From: Ornatilinea sp.
Lineage (GTDB): Bacteria; Chloroflexota; Anaerolineae; Anaerolineales; Anaerolineaceae
Length of the DNA: 49,585 nt
Direction of reading: 5' to 3'
NCBI GenBank assembly: GCA_018433975.1
Contig: JAHDQE010000010.1
Span: forward strand, 1-49,585
Below the pieces are notes generated by a model that was not told the DNA's origin, did no database searches, and saw nothing but the letters and a program-made list of their open reading frames with translations. The position numbers were made by a program, and so were the translations under genes. Shown here in pieces: positions 32,316 through 41,659 of this stretch (its first letter is position 1; each line of letters starts with the position of its first letter).

Positions 32316-33635
32316 TTATTTTCCGAATTTGTTTTTCAATATTTCGAGCAATGTGGGCTGTCCAATTTCCTGAAGTTCATAACGCACCCTTTGCATAGGT
32401 TTATTGACTTTGATGACCCGGGTCAGGTCAATTGGCGTTCCGGAAAGAACCAGGTCTACATCTGCGTTGTTGATTGTTTTTTCCAGATCCCTCATTTGTT
32501 GGTCACCATACCCCATTGCGGGTAAGATCATACCGGTATCAGGGTATTTTTTATAGGTGTCAATGATAGAGCCCACTGCATAAGGACGAGGATCAACGAT
32601 CTCTGCTGCGCCAAATCTGCGGGCAGCTACCCAACCAGCCCCATATTTCATTCCACCATGTGTCAGGGTTGGCCCATCCTCAATCACCAATACTCGCTTT
32701 CCTCGGATTACTTCCGGGTCATCCACAAAGAGCGGTGAGGCCCCTTCAATTACGACCGCATCAGGATTAATGGCATGTAAATTCTCACGGACGGTGATCA
32801 CATTTTCAGGTAAGGCTGTATCTACTTTGTTGATTACAAAAACATCTGCAAGATGCAGATTGGTTTCACCCGGATAATAGGTTAATTCATGCCCTGGACG
32901 ATGAGGATCCGCTACTACAATATAAAGATCCGGTTTGTAAAATGAAAAATCATTATTCCCACCATCCCACAAAACAATGTCAACCTCTTTCTCCGCCTGT
33001 CGTAAAATTGCCTCATAATCTACACCAGCGTAAACAATTACACCGTTATCGAGATGTGGTTCATATTCTTCGCGCTCTTCAATTGTACATTCATGCTTAT
33101 CCAGGTCGGCATAGGTCTCAAAGCGCTGAACAGCTTGTTTTGCCAGGTCACCATAAGGCATGGGATGGCGAATCGCTGCTACCTTGTACCCCATTCCAAT
33201 TAAAATTTTGGAAACCGCGCGAGTTGTTTGGCTTTTACCGCTTCCAGTCCGGACAGCACATACAGCAACAACGGGTTTTGTAGATTTTAACATGGTGGTG
33301 TTGACACCCATCAATCGGAAATCCGCTCCTGAAGCGTTTACGAGAGAGGCTTTATGCATGACATACTCATGGGGTACGTCACTGTAAGCGAAAACAACCT
33401 GATCAACTTTAAATTCTTTGATCAAACGTTCCAGTTCGCTTTCTGCATAAATCGGGATGCCTTGAGGATACAGTGATCCGGCTAGAACAGCAGGGTATTT
33501 TCGGCCTTCGATATTTGGAATTTGAGTTGCTGTAAAAGCGACTACCTCATAATCCTCATTATCCCGAAAATATACATTGAAATTATGGAAATCACGCCCT
33601 GCAGCCCCCATGATTAAAACACGTACTTTACTCAT
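32316..33635 (-). CDS. P-loop protein of the cyclic-2,3-diphosphoglycerate-synthetase type, true role unclear
   Basis: A 439-residue protein. Residues 1-115 form a Rossmann-like domain (VRVLIMGAAGRDFHNFN). A P-loop domain follows: AVRTGSGKSQTTRAV (127-141, Lys134), Walker-B-like DIVLWDGGNND (219-229), DPHRPG (243-248) and NKVD (269-272, G4-like). The C-terminal part (290-439) has conserved Gly/Asp segments such as VIEDGPTLTHGGMKYGAG. This is the layout of cyclic 2,3-diphosphoglycerate synthetase, known from a methanogen. In bacteria that product is not expected. Its place beside ornithine carbamoyltransferase and ornithine aminotransferase suggests an NTP-dependent step in nitrogen or carbamoyl metabolism (inference). 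Confidence 0.75.
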   Translation of the reverse strand: MSKVRVLIMGAAGRDFHNFNVYFRDNEDYEVVAFTATQIPNIEGRKYPAVLAGSLYPQGIPIYAESELERLIKEFKVDQVVFAYSDVPHEYVMHKASLVNASGADFRLMGVNTTMLKSTKPVVAVCAVRTGSGKSQTTRAVSKILIGMGYKVAAIRHPMPYGDLAKQAVQRFETYADLDKHECTIEEREEYEPHLDNGVIVYAGVDYEAILRQAEKEVDIVLWDGGNNDFSFYKPDLYIVVADPHRPGHELTYYPGETNLHLADVFVINKVDTALPENVITVRENLHAINPDAVVIEGASPLFVDDPEVIRGKRVLVIEDGPTLTHGGMKYGAGWVAARRFGAAEIVDPRPYAVGSIIDTYKKYPDTGMILPAMGYGDQQMRDLEKTINNADVDLVLSGTPIDLTRVIKVNKPMQRVRYELQEIGQPTLLEILKNKFGK

Positions 33636-33866
33636 TACAAGAAACTCCTTTTTGATGTGAAATATTCACCTCCCAAAAAGGAAGGGATCCTACTTTTTGA
33701 CGGGAAATCACCGCCAAATTCTCAAAGACATTTTTGCCTGGATACTAAAATGTCCGTGAAAACACGTTCAATGATCCTGCTATGCACGAGCTTCAAAAAA
33801 CTTACTTTTTATCACGCATAGGTGCGTGCAAGCTAAATTATAATCAATAATTTGTGATCAAACCGG

Positions 33867-34994
33867 TTATTCCACCGATAAAAGCAAATCTTTTAACAGT
33901 TTTAAACCTTCATTCACATATGTGTCGGATAAACCATAGCTGATCCTGAGATGGTGATCAAGGCCGAAATGATCACCTGGAACGACATATACTTTCTTTT
34001 CCTGTATCAGGCGTTCTACAAATTGAGTGGAATTGAATTGCCGCTTATAGCGCACAAAACCAATTGCCGCTGCTTGAGGGGGTATAAAAGAGACCAGATC
34101 GGCATTTTCTTCACACCACTTATTAAAATTATTATATCCGTGTCTCACATGATTTCGAGTCCGGTCTAAAATCCGGGGGCGAACTTCGGGGGATAGTGCG
34201 TAAGCTCCTAACCAATTCCCTAACATGGTAGTACAAATTGTGACATAATCTTGCCTTGCCCAAATTTCCTCTGCCATATCCTGAGTCGTGGCAACCCAAC
34301 CGATTCGGAGTCCTGGTAATCCATAGGCTTTTGACAGGCTCCCCATGGCGAGAACTTTATCATACCGCCCGTAAAATGAGGGGGTAACTGAATCCGTATT
34401 GTGCTCCGCTCCAGCGTAAACTTCATCTGCGAGCAGCCATGCTCCAACTTTATCGGCAGCAGCGATGACGGCATTCATTTCTTCCGATGACATAATATGT
34501 CCGGTAGGATTGTTGGGGTTACAGACAGCAATCAATCGGGTTTTATCCGTAACAGTCCGATTAAGTTCATCAATATCCAGGCCCCACCCCAACTCTTCCT
34601 TCAACGAAAAAGTTCGGACATCAAGCTGAAGGTTTTTGGCAATGCCCCATATTTGCATATAGTTTGGGAGTAGGACTGCAATTTGATCTCCCGGATCTAG
34701 AGCCGTTAAAATAGAGGTGAAATTTGCCTGAGCGGCACCTGTTGTTGCCACAATATGTTCTCTTGTGGCTCCAGGGTAAAGAGCCGCAATATTTTCACGA
34801 AGTTCGACGGACCCATTCGTCTGGGGATAATTTAACTCCACTTGAGTAAGCTTTTGGATAAGATCTGGATTGCCTTGTAGAAGTTCATCAGTAGTCATTG
34901 GATGAACTCCACTCTCTGAAAGGTTATATTCCACCTGATATTCCCAGATGGACATAATTCTCTCTAGTTCAAAAGGAACAAAATTTTCTCTCAT
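33867..34994 (-). CDS. PLP-dependent aminotransferase, class I/II fold
   Basis: A 375-residue fold-type I enzyme. The PLP lysine is Lys222 in SLSKAYGLPGLRIGW; cofactor contacts are VCNPNNPTGHIMSS (Asn) and LLADEVYAG (Asp190, Tyr193). It resembles the aspartate-aminotransferase superfamily, including capreomycidine-synthase-like members, but specificity cannot be assigned. The gene follows the ornithine-cyclodeaminase-family gene by about 30 bases and appears to be last of a six- or seven-gene minus-strand run starting with the ABC transporter. It may remove an amino group from the same imported compound. Confidence 0.85.
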   Translation of the reverse strand: MRENFVPFELERIMSIWEYQVEYNLSESGVHPMTTDELLQGNPDLIQKLTQVELNYPQTNGSVELRENIAALYPGATREHIVATTGAAQANFTSILTALDPGDQIAVLLPNYMQIWGIAKNLQLDVRTFSLKEELGWGLDIDELNRTVTDKTRLIAVCNPNNPTGHIMSSEEMNAVIAAADKVGAWLLADEVYAGAEHNTDSVTPSFYGRYDKVLAMGSLSKAYGLPGLRIGWVATTQDMAEEIWARQDYVTICTTMLGNWLGAYALSPEVRPRILDRTRNHVRHGYNNFNKWCEENADLVSFIPPQAAAIGFVRYKRQFNSTQFVERLIQEKKVYVVPGDHFGLDHHLRISYGLSDTYVNEGLKLLKDLLLSVE

Positions 34995-35025
34995 GAGTTT
35001 AAATCCTGTAAATTAAATTTGGTTT

Positions 35026-36012
35026 TCAAGCATCGAGGTCTAGCCCCATGCCTTTTATTTCTGCTTGTTCGTATGCCAGCAAGGCGATTGCGGTATCCTG
35101 GATCCCGACCCCCGTGAGGTCACAAATTGTGATTTCCTGGTCGTTTTGCCGGCCCGTTTTTTTGTGTGAAGTGATCTCTCCCAATTCAGTGACATTGGAT
35201 GAATCGGTGAGTATCCCCTCCTCCAGCGCGTGGTGGAGCTCCCCTAATTTAAATACCTGTGATTTTCGATCACAAACAATTCTGTCTGCTTTTGAAAACA
35301 CATTGGCATATAGTTCCTGTTTAAATTCAGAATCAGAACCCATGCAGGTAATGTGCAAGCCCGGATGAAGCCATTCTGCCTTTAGATAAGGATCTTTAGA
35401 GGGTGTGGTCGTTACAACCACCTCGCTGTTTCGGACCACCTCCTCCGCACTCTCGGCTTTAATGACTTCAACACCCAGTTCAGCAGACATTTCACGGATG
35501 TAGTCATCTACCTGTTCAGGGATAATTCCATAAATCAGCAGCTTTTTGAAATCCCGGACCAGTTTTAACCCTCGCATTTGATACCGTGCTTGGGCCCCTG
35601 CTCCAATGACTCCGGCGGTATGAATATCTTTTTGTGCTAAATATTCTGCTGCAATGGCCCCAGCAATGCCTGTACGCACATCCGTAAGATAACCATTGTC
35701 CAGCAGTACGGCTTCGGGGTTTCCGGTTTTTGCGGATACCAGAACCATCATTCCGCTGCCGGTAGGGATACCAAGTTTGTAATTATCCAGGAATCCGGCC
35801 GCAATTTTAATTGCAAAGCTGTCCAACCCATGAAGATAAGCGGTTTTGATGTCGACTTCACCATTAAATTCAGGGACATCAACCCGTACAATGGAGGGTA
35901 CAGTTGCTTTTCCATCCGCCAGACGGGAAAAGGCATCAGCGACGGCGTTAAATGCTGTCTGGTTTACCCCGACACACTGGCGAATATCTTTTTCAACAAG
36001 GATTTTCATCAT
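35026..36012 (-). CDS. Ornithine cyclodeaminase/mu-crystallin family protein (EutC-like position)
   Basis: A 328-residue NAD(P)-dependent enzyme. The Rossmann motif is AGVIGAGAQARYQMRGLKLV (about 133-152), preceded by the family segment AIKIAAGF and followed by VVTTTPSKDPYL and ICDLTGVGIQDTAIA. Members include ornithine cyclodeaminase, alanine dehydrogenase, imine (pyrroline-2-carboxylate) reductases and EutC of hydroxyectoine breakdown. It lies 31 bases after a threonine-dehydratase-like gene, the same pair order as eutB-eutC. I infer an imine reductase or deaminase working on the product of that dehydratase. Two adjacent ATGs exist (36012 and 36009). Confidence 0.87.
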   Translation of the reverse strand: MMKILVEKDIRQCVGVNQTAFNAVADAFSRLADGKATVPSIVRVDVPEFNGEVDIKTAYLHGLDSFAIKIAAGFLDNYKLGIPTGSGMMVLVSAKTGNPEAVLLDNGYLTDVRTGIAGAIAAEYLAQKDIHTAGVIGAGAQARYQMRGLKLVRDFKKLLIYGIIPEQVDDYIREMSAELGVEVIKAESAEEVVRNSEVVVTTTPSKDPYLKAEWLHPGLHITCMGSDSEFKQELYANVFSKADRIVCDRKSQVFKLGELHHALEEGILTDSSNVTELGEITSHKKTGRQNDQEITICDLTGVGIQDTAIALLAYEQAEIKGMGLDLDA

Positions 36013-36043
36013 TTCTTCTTAATTCTCCTTATAAGCGATGGAA

Positions 36044-37033
36044 TTAATTTTTAGGGGATGAATAATTTTTATCTGCCACTTTGAATAAAGTAGAGGTATT
36101 TACGTTCGCACCACTCACCACTACTGCAACATGTTTACCGGGTTGTCGTACTTTTCCGGAAAGCAAAGCCGCTATACCTACGGCTGCGCCTCCTTCGACG
36201 ATCATGTGGTGCTTGTTGAGGCAAAAAGCCATAGCTTCGGCAATTTCCTCTTCGGAAACCAATAAAGATTCATCAAGATTCTGTTGAATCAATTTAAAAG
36301 AATAACGATTATCCGGATTAAGACCACCTGCCAGGGCATCTGCCAGGGTGTGTTCTTCAACGATATCGACTATTCTTCCTGCTTTCAGGCTTTCTATCAT
36401 TGCCGCTCCCTTTTCCATGGATACCCCAATAGTTCGAATGCCGGGATTCATAGATTTCATTGCGAGGGCGATTCCTCCCATTAATCCTCCGCCCGAAAGT
36501 GGAACGAGAACGGTATCAACCTGGGGATAATCCTCCACAATTTCCAGCCCGATTGTGCCCTGTCCGGCGATCACAAAGGGGTCATCAAAAGGATGCACCA
36601 TTGTTAAAGCTCTTTGAGTTTGGAGCCGGTCCGCGTAGTCCATGGCTTCGTCTGCGGTGGGGCCATGAACAATCATCTCAGCTCCTAACTCTTGAATGGC
36701 GTCCCGCTTGTTTTGTGGGACGGCTTCTGATAGAACAATGACTGCATGTGAGCCGGTCTTTTGGCAAACATAAGCCACTGCACGACCGTGGTTTCCACTT
36801 GAAACAGTTACCACACCATGTTTTTTTTCAATGCCGGATAAACTTTTAATTTTGTTTGCGGCGCCGCGAATCTTAAATGAACCGGTTACCTGATAATTTT
36901 CTAATTTCAGGAATATTTCCGTGCCCATTATTTTTGATAAGTATTGTGATTCAATTACGGGTGTTCTGTAGGCGAGCCCCTGGATGCGTTGGCGCGCTGA
37001 ATAAACATCTTGTAAAGTTATGGAGGGTTGCAC
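36044..37033 (-). CDS. Threonine dehydratase-like PLP enzyme (EutB-like position)
   Basis: A 329-residue fold-type II PLP enzyme. The Schiff-base Lys is in VTGSFKIRGAANK, SSGNHGRAVAY binds the substrate carboxylate and PLSGGGLMGG cradles the phosphate. It has no C-terminal ACT regulatory domain, so it resembles catabolic threonine/serine dehydratases, serine racemase and EutB. I start at the GTG at 37033 (MVQPSITLQDVYSARQRI), which has AAGAAGG about seven bases upstream and fits the family's usual N-terminus; an ATG 27 codons earlier lies inside the permease gene. It is 16 bases after that permease, in one operon. Confidence 0.87.
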   Translation of the reverse strand: MQPSITLQDVYSARQRIQGLAYRTPVIESQYLSKIMGTEIFLKLENYQVTGSFKIRGAANKIKSLSGIEKKHGVVTVSSGNHGRAVAYVCQKTGSHAVIVLSEAVPQNKRDAIQELGAEMIVHGPTADEAMDYADRLQTQRALTMVHPFDDPFVIAGQGTIGLEIVEDYPQVDTVLVPLSGGGLMGGIALAMKSMNPGIRTIGVSMEKGAAMIESLKAGRIVDIVEEHTLADALAGGLNPDNRYSFKLIQQNLDESLLVSEEEIAEAMAFCLNKHHMIVEGGAAVGIAALLSGKVRQPGKHVAVVVSGANVNTSTLFKVADKNYSSPKN

Positions 37034-37049
37034 GATGGGACCTTCTTTT

Positions 37050-37736
37050 TTATACTCGGAGCTCTTCCATCTCAAAGCCCGGAACCCGGACTTTTTTCTC
37101 CACATACTGTACAAGTGTGGTCATAAGAAAAACCATCACAATGTAAATGATTGCGACGCAGAGATAGGATGTGATGGGGTCATAAGTCCGGGAAGCAACA
37201 AGCTTTCCCTTTGTCATCAGATCGGGTACGGCGATCAAAAATGCTACGGAAGAGGCTTTCATCAATGAAATAGGTTCGTTTGACCAGGAAGGGATCACAA
37301 GTCTTAATGCTTGTGGCAGGATAATATGCCGGATAGCCTGTAATCGGTTCATTCCCAGAGAACGTGCTGCCATCATTTGACCGCTGCCAATTGCTTGAAT
37401 GGCCCCGCGGAAATATTCTGCCTGATACGCGCCGCTGTTTAACCCCAAAGCGATATAAGCAGCAGTTAATCGAGAAAAAGTGACGCCAAGATCCGGGAAT
37501 CCAAAATAGATGACAAATAACTGCACCAATACAGGCGTGCCCCGGAATAATTCAATGTATGCAATAGCCAACCAGCGCAAATATTTTCCGCCGTATACTC
37601 TTAAAAGCGCAGCTGGCAAGCCAAGAACAAAGCCTAATCCCAGCCCAATAGCTGTAATCTTTATTGTCGTTAATGCTCCCTGGTATAAGTCAGGTAAATA
37701 TTTCAAAAAGAAATTAACAAATTCAATCATGTTCAC
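37050..37736 (-). CDS. Polar amino-acid ABC transporter permease (HisM/GlnP family)
   Basis: A 228-residue permease with about five helices. It contains the PAAT-family N-terminal segment [22 protein letters not shown] and the EAA-type coupling loop [31 protein letters not shown]. It pairs with the permease encoded at 38520-39170. Its ATG overlaps the ATPase gene by four bases. The second permease after the ATPase gives the order SBP-permease-ATPase-permease. Confidence 0.92.
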   Translation of the reverse strand: MNMIEFVNFFLKYLPDLYQGALTTIKITAIGLGLGFVLGLPAALLRVYGGKYLRWLAIAYIELFRGTPVLVQLFVIYFGFPDLGVTFSRLTAAYIALGLNSGAYQAEYFRGAIQAIGSGQMMAARSLGMNRLQAIRHIILPQALRLVIPSWSNEPISLMKASSVAFLIAVPDLMTKGKLVASRTYDPITSYLCVAIIYIVMVFLMTTLVQYVEKKVRVPGFEMEELRV

Positions 37737-38509
37737 TCACCACTTGGAGCTTTTTTTTCACTACTTGCATAGAGTTCTGTGATCTTCCACAAAAATTCTT
37801 TGGTTCTTTGAATTTTAGGATGGTAAAACATCTCATTGGGATTGCCTTCTTCAACGACGACACCGTTCTCGATGAATACAATCCGGTCCGCTACCTCTCT
37901 GGCGAATCCCATTTCATGGGTCACACACACCATGGTCATGCCTTCTAATGCCAGTTTTTTCATCACACCGAGCACTTCTCCAATTAATTCCGGGTCAAGT
38001 GCGGAGGTGGGTTCATCAAATAGGATAACTCTGGGATCCATTGCGAGTGCTCGGGCAATTGCGACGCGCTGCTTTTGCCCCCCTGATAATTGCCCCGGGT
38101 ATTGGTCAACATGATCCTGCATTCCGACATGTCGCAGTTCTTTTAATGCCTTTTCTTTTGCTGTTTCGGCATCCAGTCCTTTAACCTTGGTCAAACCAAT
38201 CATCACATTTCCTAATGTTGTAAGATGATTGAATAGGAGGAAATCCTGAAAGACCATTCCATAGTGTTGTCTGACTTCATCCTCGTTTACGCCGGGTGCG
38301 TTGATCAACTGTCCGTCCAAGTAGATTTCTCCGCCATCCGGATGAGTCAATAAGTTCAGGCAGCGGAGGAATGTGCTTTTTCCGGTACCACTGGGACCAA
38401 TAATGACGACGGTATCCCCTTCATTTACTGTGAGCGAAATATTTTTAAGAATTTCCCGCCCACCGTAAACCTTTTTTAAGTCTTTAACTTCAATAATTGT
38501 TTTTGTCAC
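37733..38509 (-). CDS. Polar amino-acid ABC transporter ATP-binding protein
   Basis: A 258-residue ABC ATPase of the GlnQ/HisP type. Walker [10 protein letters not shown] (about 38-46), Q-loop [12 protein letters not shown], signature [19 protein letters not shown] and Walker [16 protein letters not shown] are complete. The [18 protein letters not shown] segment is typical of amino-acid importers. It lies ten bases after the first permease gene and overlaps the second by four. It energises uptake of the compound processed by the downstream dehydratase, cyclodeaminase-family protein and aminotransferase. Confidence 0.95.
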   Translation of the reverse strand: MTKTIIEVKDLKKVYGGREILKNISLTVNEGDTVVIIGPSGTGKSTFLRCLNLLTHPDGGEIYLDGQLINAPGVNEDEVRQHYGMVFQDFLLFNHLTTLGNVMIGLTKVKGLDAETAKEKALKELRHVGMQDHVDQYPGQLSGGQKQRVAIARALAMDPRVILFDEPTSALDPELIGEVLGVMKKLALEGMTMVCVTHEMGFAREVADRIVFIENGVVVEEGNPNEMFYHPKIQRTKEFLWKITELYASSEKKAPSGE

Positions 38510-38519
38510 CTCAGTATCC

Positions 38520-39170
38520 TCATCTTTCGAGTTGAAGGTTTGGGATTTTCGTCTTCATTTCCAGTTTATCCAACAATCGTCCTGATAAAAATGTCATGAT
38601 AAAGTAAAAAATTGCTGCTATCCCATAAGCAATAAAAGGCTGATAAGTGCTTGCGCTCATAAATTGTGCTCTGCGGAGAATTTCTGGCACGCCCAGTGCA
38701 TAAACCAAAGAACTATCTTTGATGATAGAAGCGACCTCGTTGGACCAGGGAGGAATGGCAATCCGAAGAGCCTGGGGCAATATGACGTAACGGATTGCTT
38801 TAAACTTGGTCATTCCTAAAGCACGTGCTGCCATCATTTGTCCTCCCCCAATGGATTGGATTGCACCTCTAAATATTTCCAATTGGTAGCCGCTGCTGAT
38901 GATTGCTAAAGATATTGCTCCGGCCAATAGAGGAGATAAATTAATAGCGCCAGCAATGACAAAAAATAGAATAAATAAGAGCACAATGGGAGGAATGCCG
39001 CGCATGATTGTGCTGTAAACTGCGACGAGACCGGAAAAAACTTTTCCCCCGTAGACCCTTAATAACGAAAGAATTACCCCTAAAATTGATCCAACAGGCA
39101 ATGCAATCGCAATAACCGATAAAGTTACCCCGGCACCACTCAAAATATAAAATAGTATATTTGCAAACAT
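38520..39170 (-). CDS. Polar amino-acid ABC transporter permease
   Basis: A 216-residue permease with about five helices and the coupling loop [31 protein letters not shown], closely similar to that of the partner permease at 37050-37736, indicating duplication and heterodimer formation. It is separated from the binding-protein gene by 147 bases that contain a stable hairpin. Confidence 0.92.
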   Translation of the reverse strand: MFANILFYILSGAGVTLSVIAIALPVGSILGVILSLLRVYGGKVFSGLVAVYSTIMRGIPPIVLLFILFFVIAGAINLSPLLAGAISLAIISSGYQLEIFRGAIQSIGGGQMMAARALGMTKFKAIRYVILPQALRIAIPPWSNEVASIIKDSSLVYALGVPEILRRAQFMSASTYQPFIAYGIAAIFYFIMTFLSGRLLDKLEMKTKIPNLQLER

Positions 39171-39252
39171 TTTAATGGTTTCTTAAAACAGTGTAAGGAT
39201 CCAAACAATTCCTGATCTACGAAAAGGGACTGAATATGGATGGATATTGAAA

Positions 39253-39291
39253 GGGAAAGGCAGTTCCCTGATTAGCAAAATTGCCTTTCCC
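39253..39291 (-). terminator. Hairpin downstream of the binding-protein gene, probable partial terminator
   Basis: A 10-bp stem GGGAAAGGCA / TGCCTTTCCC (39253-39262 with 39282-39291), loop 19 bases, followed on the minus strand by CTTTCAAT rather than a clean T-run. It lies between the binding-protein and permease genes, where such hairpins usually make the binding protein more abundant than the membrane parts. Confidence 0.55.
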
Positions 39292-39317
39292 TCAACAGTT
39301 CAGCTACTCCTGAATCT

Positions 39318-40109
39318 CTATTGCATATGTTTCAGGATAATGCTATCGATGAAACCATCATCCAGCATTTCTGCGATGTATTTATTCATTTCGGCAGCCA
39401 ATTCTGTGGCTCCTTCTGGAATAATGATATTCACAGGACCATTCGATACAACACCGGTGAAGATCACTTTCAAACCACCTAGTTCCTCGGCGACATTCTT
39501 GGTAACAACAGCTTCTGTCATCAAGGCATCTACCCGACCAGCCTTGATGTCCATAGCGGCCTGATCAATGCGCTCGTAGCGGAAAAGATTTTCTTCTGGA
39601 AGCATTCCGGTATCCACAAGATTTTCTACGACCCAGGCTTCCTGCATGGATCCGGTCTGAATGCCGATGATGTAATTGGCCATATCTTCCGGTGCATTTA
39701 TTTCACCAGAGAAGTCTTCTGCAACCATGATACCATCTTCGGCAAAATAGTATGGGTCGGTAAAATCAACTGCCTCGTCACGCTCTTCCGAATAATTGAA
39801 CGCAGCTACAGATGCGTCAATTTTTCCTTCTTGCACTGAGGCGATCAGGCTGTCAAATGGCATATCGACGATTTCAACGTCTACGCCCATTCGCTTTCCC
39901 AGTTCATTCATGAGGTCAACATCAAACCCCACAAAATTCCCATTATCGTCAACCGACTCAAATGGGGGGAAATCAGCAGATGTGCCAAACACGATTTTCC
40001 CGGCCTGTTTTATGGCTTCCAATTTATTTGCAGGCGCTTTTGGGCCGCAGGCTGTCAGTACCATGACTAGCAATACAGCAATAACCAGGATTTTTGAAAC
40101 TTTCTTCAT
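39318..40109 (-). CDS. Polar amino-acid ABC transporter substrate-binding lipoprotein
   Basis: A 263-residue family-3 solute-binding protein. The lipoprotein signal ends at Cys21 (VLTAC). The SBP_bac_3 pattern is clear: KIVFGTSADFPPFE, FVGFDVDLMNELGKRMG, DSLIASVQEGKIDAS and RVDALMTEAVVTKNVAEELGG. I start at the ATG at 40109 (MKKVSK), with AGGAGG upstream; an in-frame ATG 11 codons earlier would disrupt the signal peptide. It opens the transporter operon. The ligand is not evident: basic or cyclic amino acids and ectoines are all possible for this family. Confidence 0.92.
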   Translation of the reverse strand: MKKVSKILVIAVLLVMVLTACGPKAPANKLEAIKQAGKIVFGTSADFPPFESVDDNGNFVGFDVDLMNELGKRMGVDVEIVDMPFDSLIASVQEGKIDASVAAFNYSEERDEAVDFTDPYYFAEDGIMVAEDFSGEINAPEDMANYIIGIQTGSMQEAWVVENLVDTGMLPEENLFRYERIDQAAMDIKAGRVDALMTEAVVTKNVAEELGGLKVIFTGVVSNGPVNIIIPEGATELAAEMNKYIAEMLDDGFIDSIILKHMQ

Positions 40110-40507
40110 CTTTCTTTCTCCTCCTTTTTGTGATATAAGCAAAAAGATTATCTGTTTCCTGTGAAGATCAAATCATTTCTCAGGCTGGTGAGGCATCAGA
40201 TAATTCTGTAAAGCCATTTGATAATTATAAATATTTGCGTTTGAAACGTTAAGTCAATCTACGAAGAACTGATTTGTTGAGTGTATCCGGCAAAGTTTAA
40301 GGAATCGGCCAGTTTTGTTTCTTATAATTTTGATTGATTCTACAACCTGAATGGTATGAAAAATCACCAAAATTACTGTACATGTTTTTAGACAATCTGT
40401 CAACAAAATCACCGGTTTTTCAATATCCAAGAGACAATGAAATTCTAAGTGGTGATAGAATAACAGACTAATTGCTCCAATAAAAAGGTGTTCGGGAGAT
40501 CGTAATT
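40110..40507. promoter_or_regulatory. Divergent promoter region between the ABC operon and the M20 gene
   Basis: Non-coding, AT-rich. On the minus strand TTGACT (40257-40252) followed after 17-18 bases by ATATTT/TATTTA is a possible promoter for the ABC operon. A small perfect palindrome CGTTTGAAACG lies at 40238-40248 within that spacer, in an operator position and reminiscent of LacI-family half-sites (a LacI regulator is encoded 2.6 kb away). No promoter for the M20 gene could be picked with confidence. No RNA gene or ORF seen. Confidence 0.4.
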
Positions 40508-41659
40508 ATGACAAATATTCCTTCTTCTCAAGTTTTAGCAAATTGGGTCAGTCGTTTGGTACAAATTCCAAGCATAACCCCTTCTCAAGCACATCGTTTA
40601 TCGGGTTTTTCTGGAGAAGGTATTATCGCAAGACAGGTGGCCCAATGGTTTAAAAATTTTGGAGGAGAAGTATATCTTGATGAAGTCGCAGAAGATCGTC
40701 CAAATGTCTATGGGATATGGCGTGGTAGAACGAATACATGGGCTGCTATTGACATTCATTTAGATACGGTTGGTGTTGGTCAGATGTCCATTGAACCTTT
40801 CAGTGGAGAAATTAAAGACGATTGCGTTTATGGCCGTGGCGCTGTAGACACAAAAGCGACATTGGGGATTATTCTGGCAATCTTGGAAGAAATGTATCAC
40901 AGAAAACTCAAACCCGCAACAAACCTGCTTATTGTGGGCACAGCGGATGAGGAAGTAGACGGTTTAGGTGCTCCGGCTTTTGCAAAATGGGTTCACCAGG
41001 AAGGGATTCATCTTTCTAAATTATTGGTGGCCGAGCCTACGTCCTGTAAACCGGTCTATGGACATAAAGGCGAGGTCCGGATGTCGTTCACCCTTTTGGG
41101 TAAATCTGCCCATTCCTCCAGCCCGCATTTGGGGAAAAATGCGATCACCGCAGCGGCTAAGTTGATCCAAAATTTTGAATCTGAACACCAACAATTGCAA
41201 AATAATATTCATGATCTCCCCCTGGGACCCGCAACGCTGGCAGTTACGATGATTAATGGCGGAACAGGGCTGAATGTTATTCCGGATTCTTGTTGCGTCT
41301 CTATTGATCGGCGTATGCTGCCTGGAGAAAATTCAGAAGCAATTGTGCAGCATTTATCCGAAATTGCTCGGCAATCCAGCGATCTTGAGGTAAAGGTGGA
41401 AGTTCTTTCAGTATTGGATGCCTTTTATCAGTCACCGGATAGTCCATGGATACAATGGCTTGTGGATCAATCAACCCTTGAACCTGGAATAGTTCCTTTT
41501 GGGACCAATGCCTGGGCTTACAAAGGGTTAGCGGAAGAGTGTGTTGTCATGGGTCCGGGTTCCATTGACCAGGCTCACAGCGCGGAAGAATGGATTGCTG
41601 TTTCGGAATTGGAAAAGATGTCCTCAATTCTGAAAAAATGGTGGGAGGTATCGTTTTAA
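40508..41659 (+). CDS. M20-family metallohydrolase (deacylase/aminoacylase-like)
   Basis: A 383-residue zinc hydrolase. Metal ligands are His84 (IDIHLDT), Asp114 (GRGAVDTKA), Glu149 with catalytic Glu148 (GTADEEVDG), Glu176 (VAEPTS) and a histidine near the end (DQAHSAEEW). Residues about 185-295 form the dimerisation lid. The family includes ArgE, DapE, acetyl-lysine deacetylases and YgeY-like hydrolases. Its divergent position beside an amino-acid importer and catabolic genes suggests that it removes an acyl or carbamoyl group from an imported amino acid (inference). GGGAG lies about nine bases upstream of the ATG. The stop overlaps that of the convergent EamA gene. Confidence 0.88.
   Translation: MTNIPSSQVLANWVSRLVQIPSITPSQAHRLSGFSGEGIIARQVAQWFKNFGGEVYLDEVAEDRPNVYGIWRGRTNTWAAIDIHLDTVGVGQMSIEPFSGEIKDDCVYGRGAVDTKATLGIILAILEEMYHRKLKPATNLLIVGTADEEVDGLGAPAFAKWVHQEGIHLSKLLVAEPTSCKPVYGHKGEVRMSFTLLGKSAHSSSPHLGKNAITAAAKLIQNFESEHQQLQNNIHDLPLGPATLAVTMINGGTGLNVIPDSCCVSIDRRMLPGENSEAIVQHLSEIARQSSDLEVKVEVLSVLDAFYQSPDSPWIQWLVDQSTLEPGIVPFGTNAWAYKGLAEECVVMGPGSIDQAHSAEEWIAVSELEKMSSILKKWWEVSF

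Noticed and set aside
33813..33828. CACGCA-TAGG-TGCGTG hairpin after the aminotransferase-flanking region
   Set aside because: Six base pairs without a T-run on either strand; role not supported.
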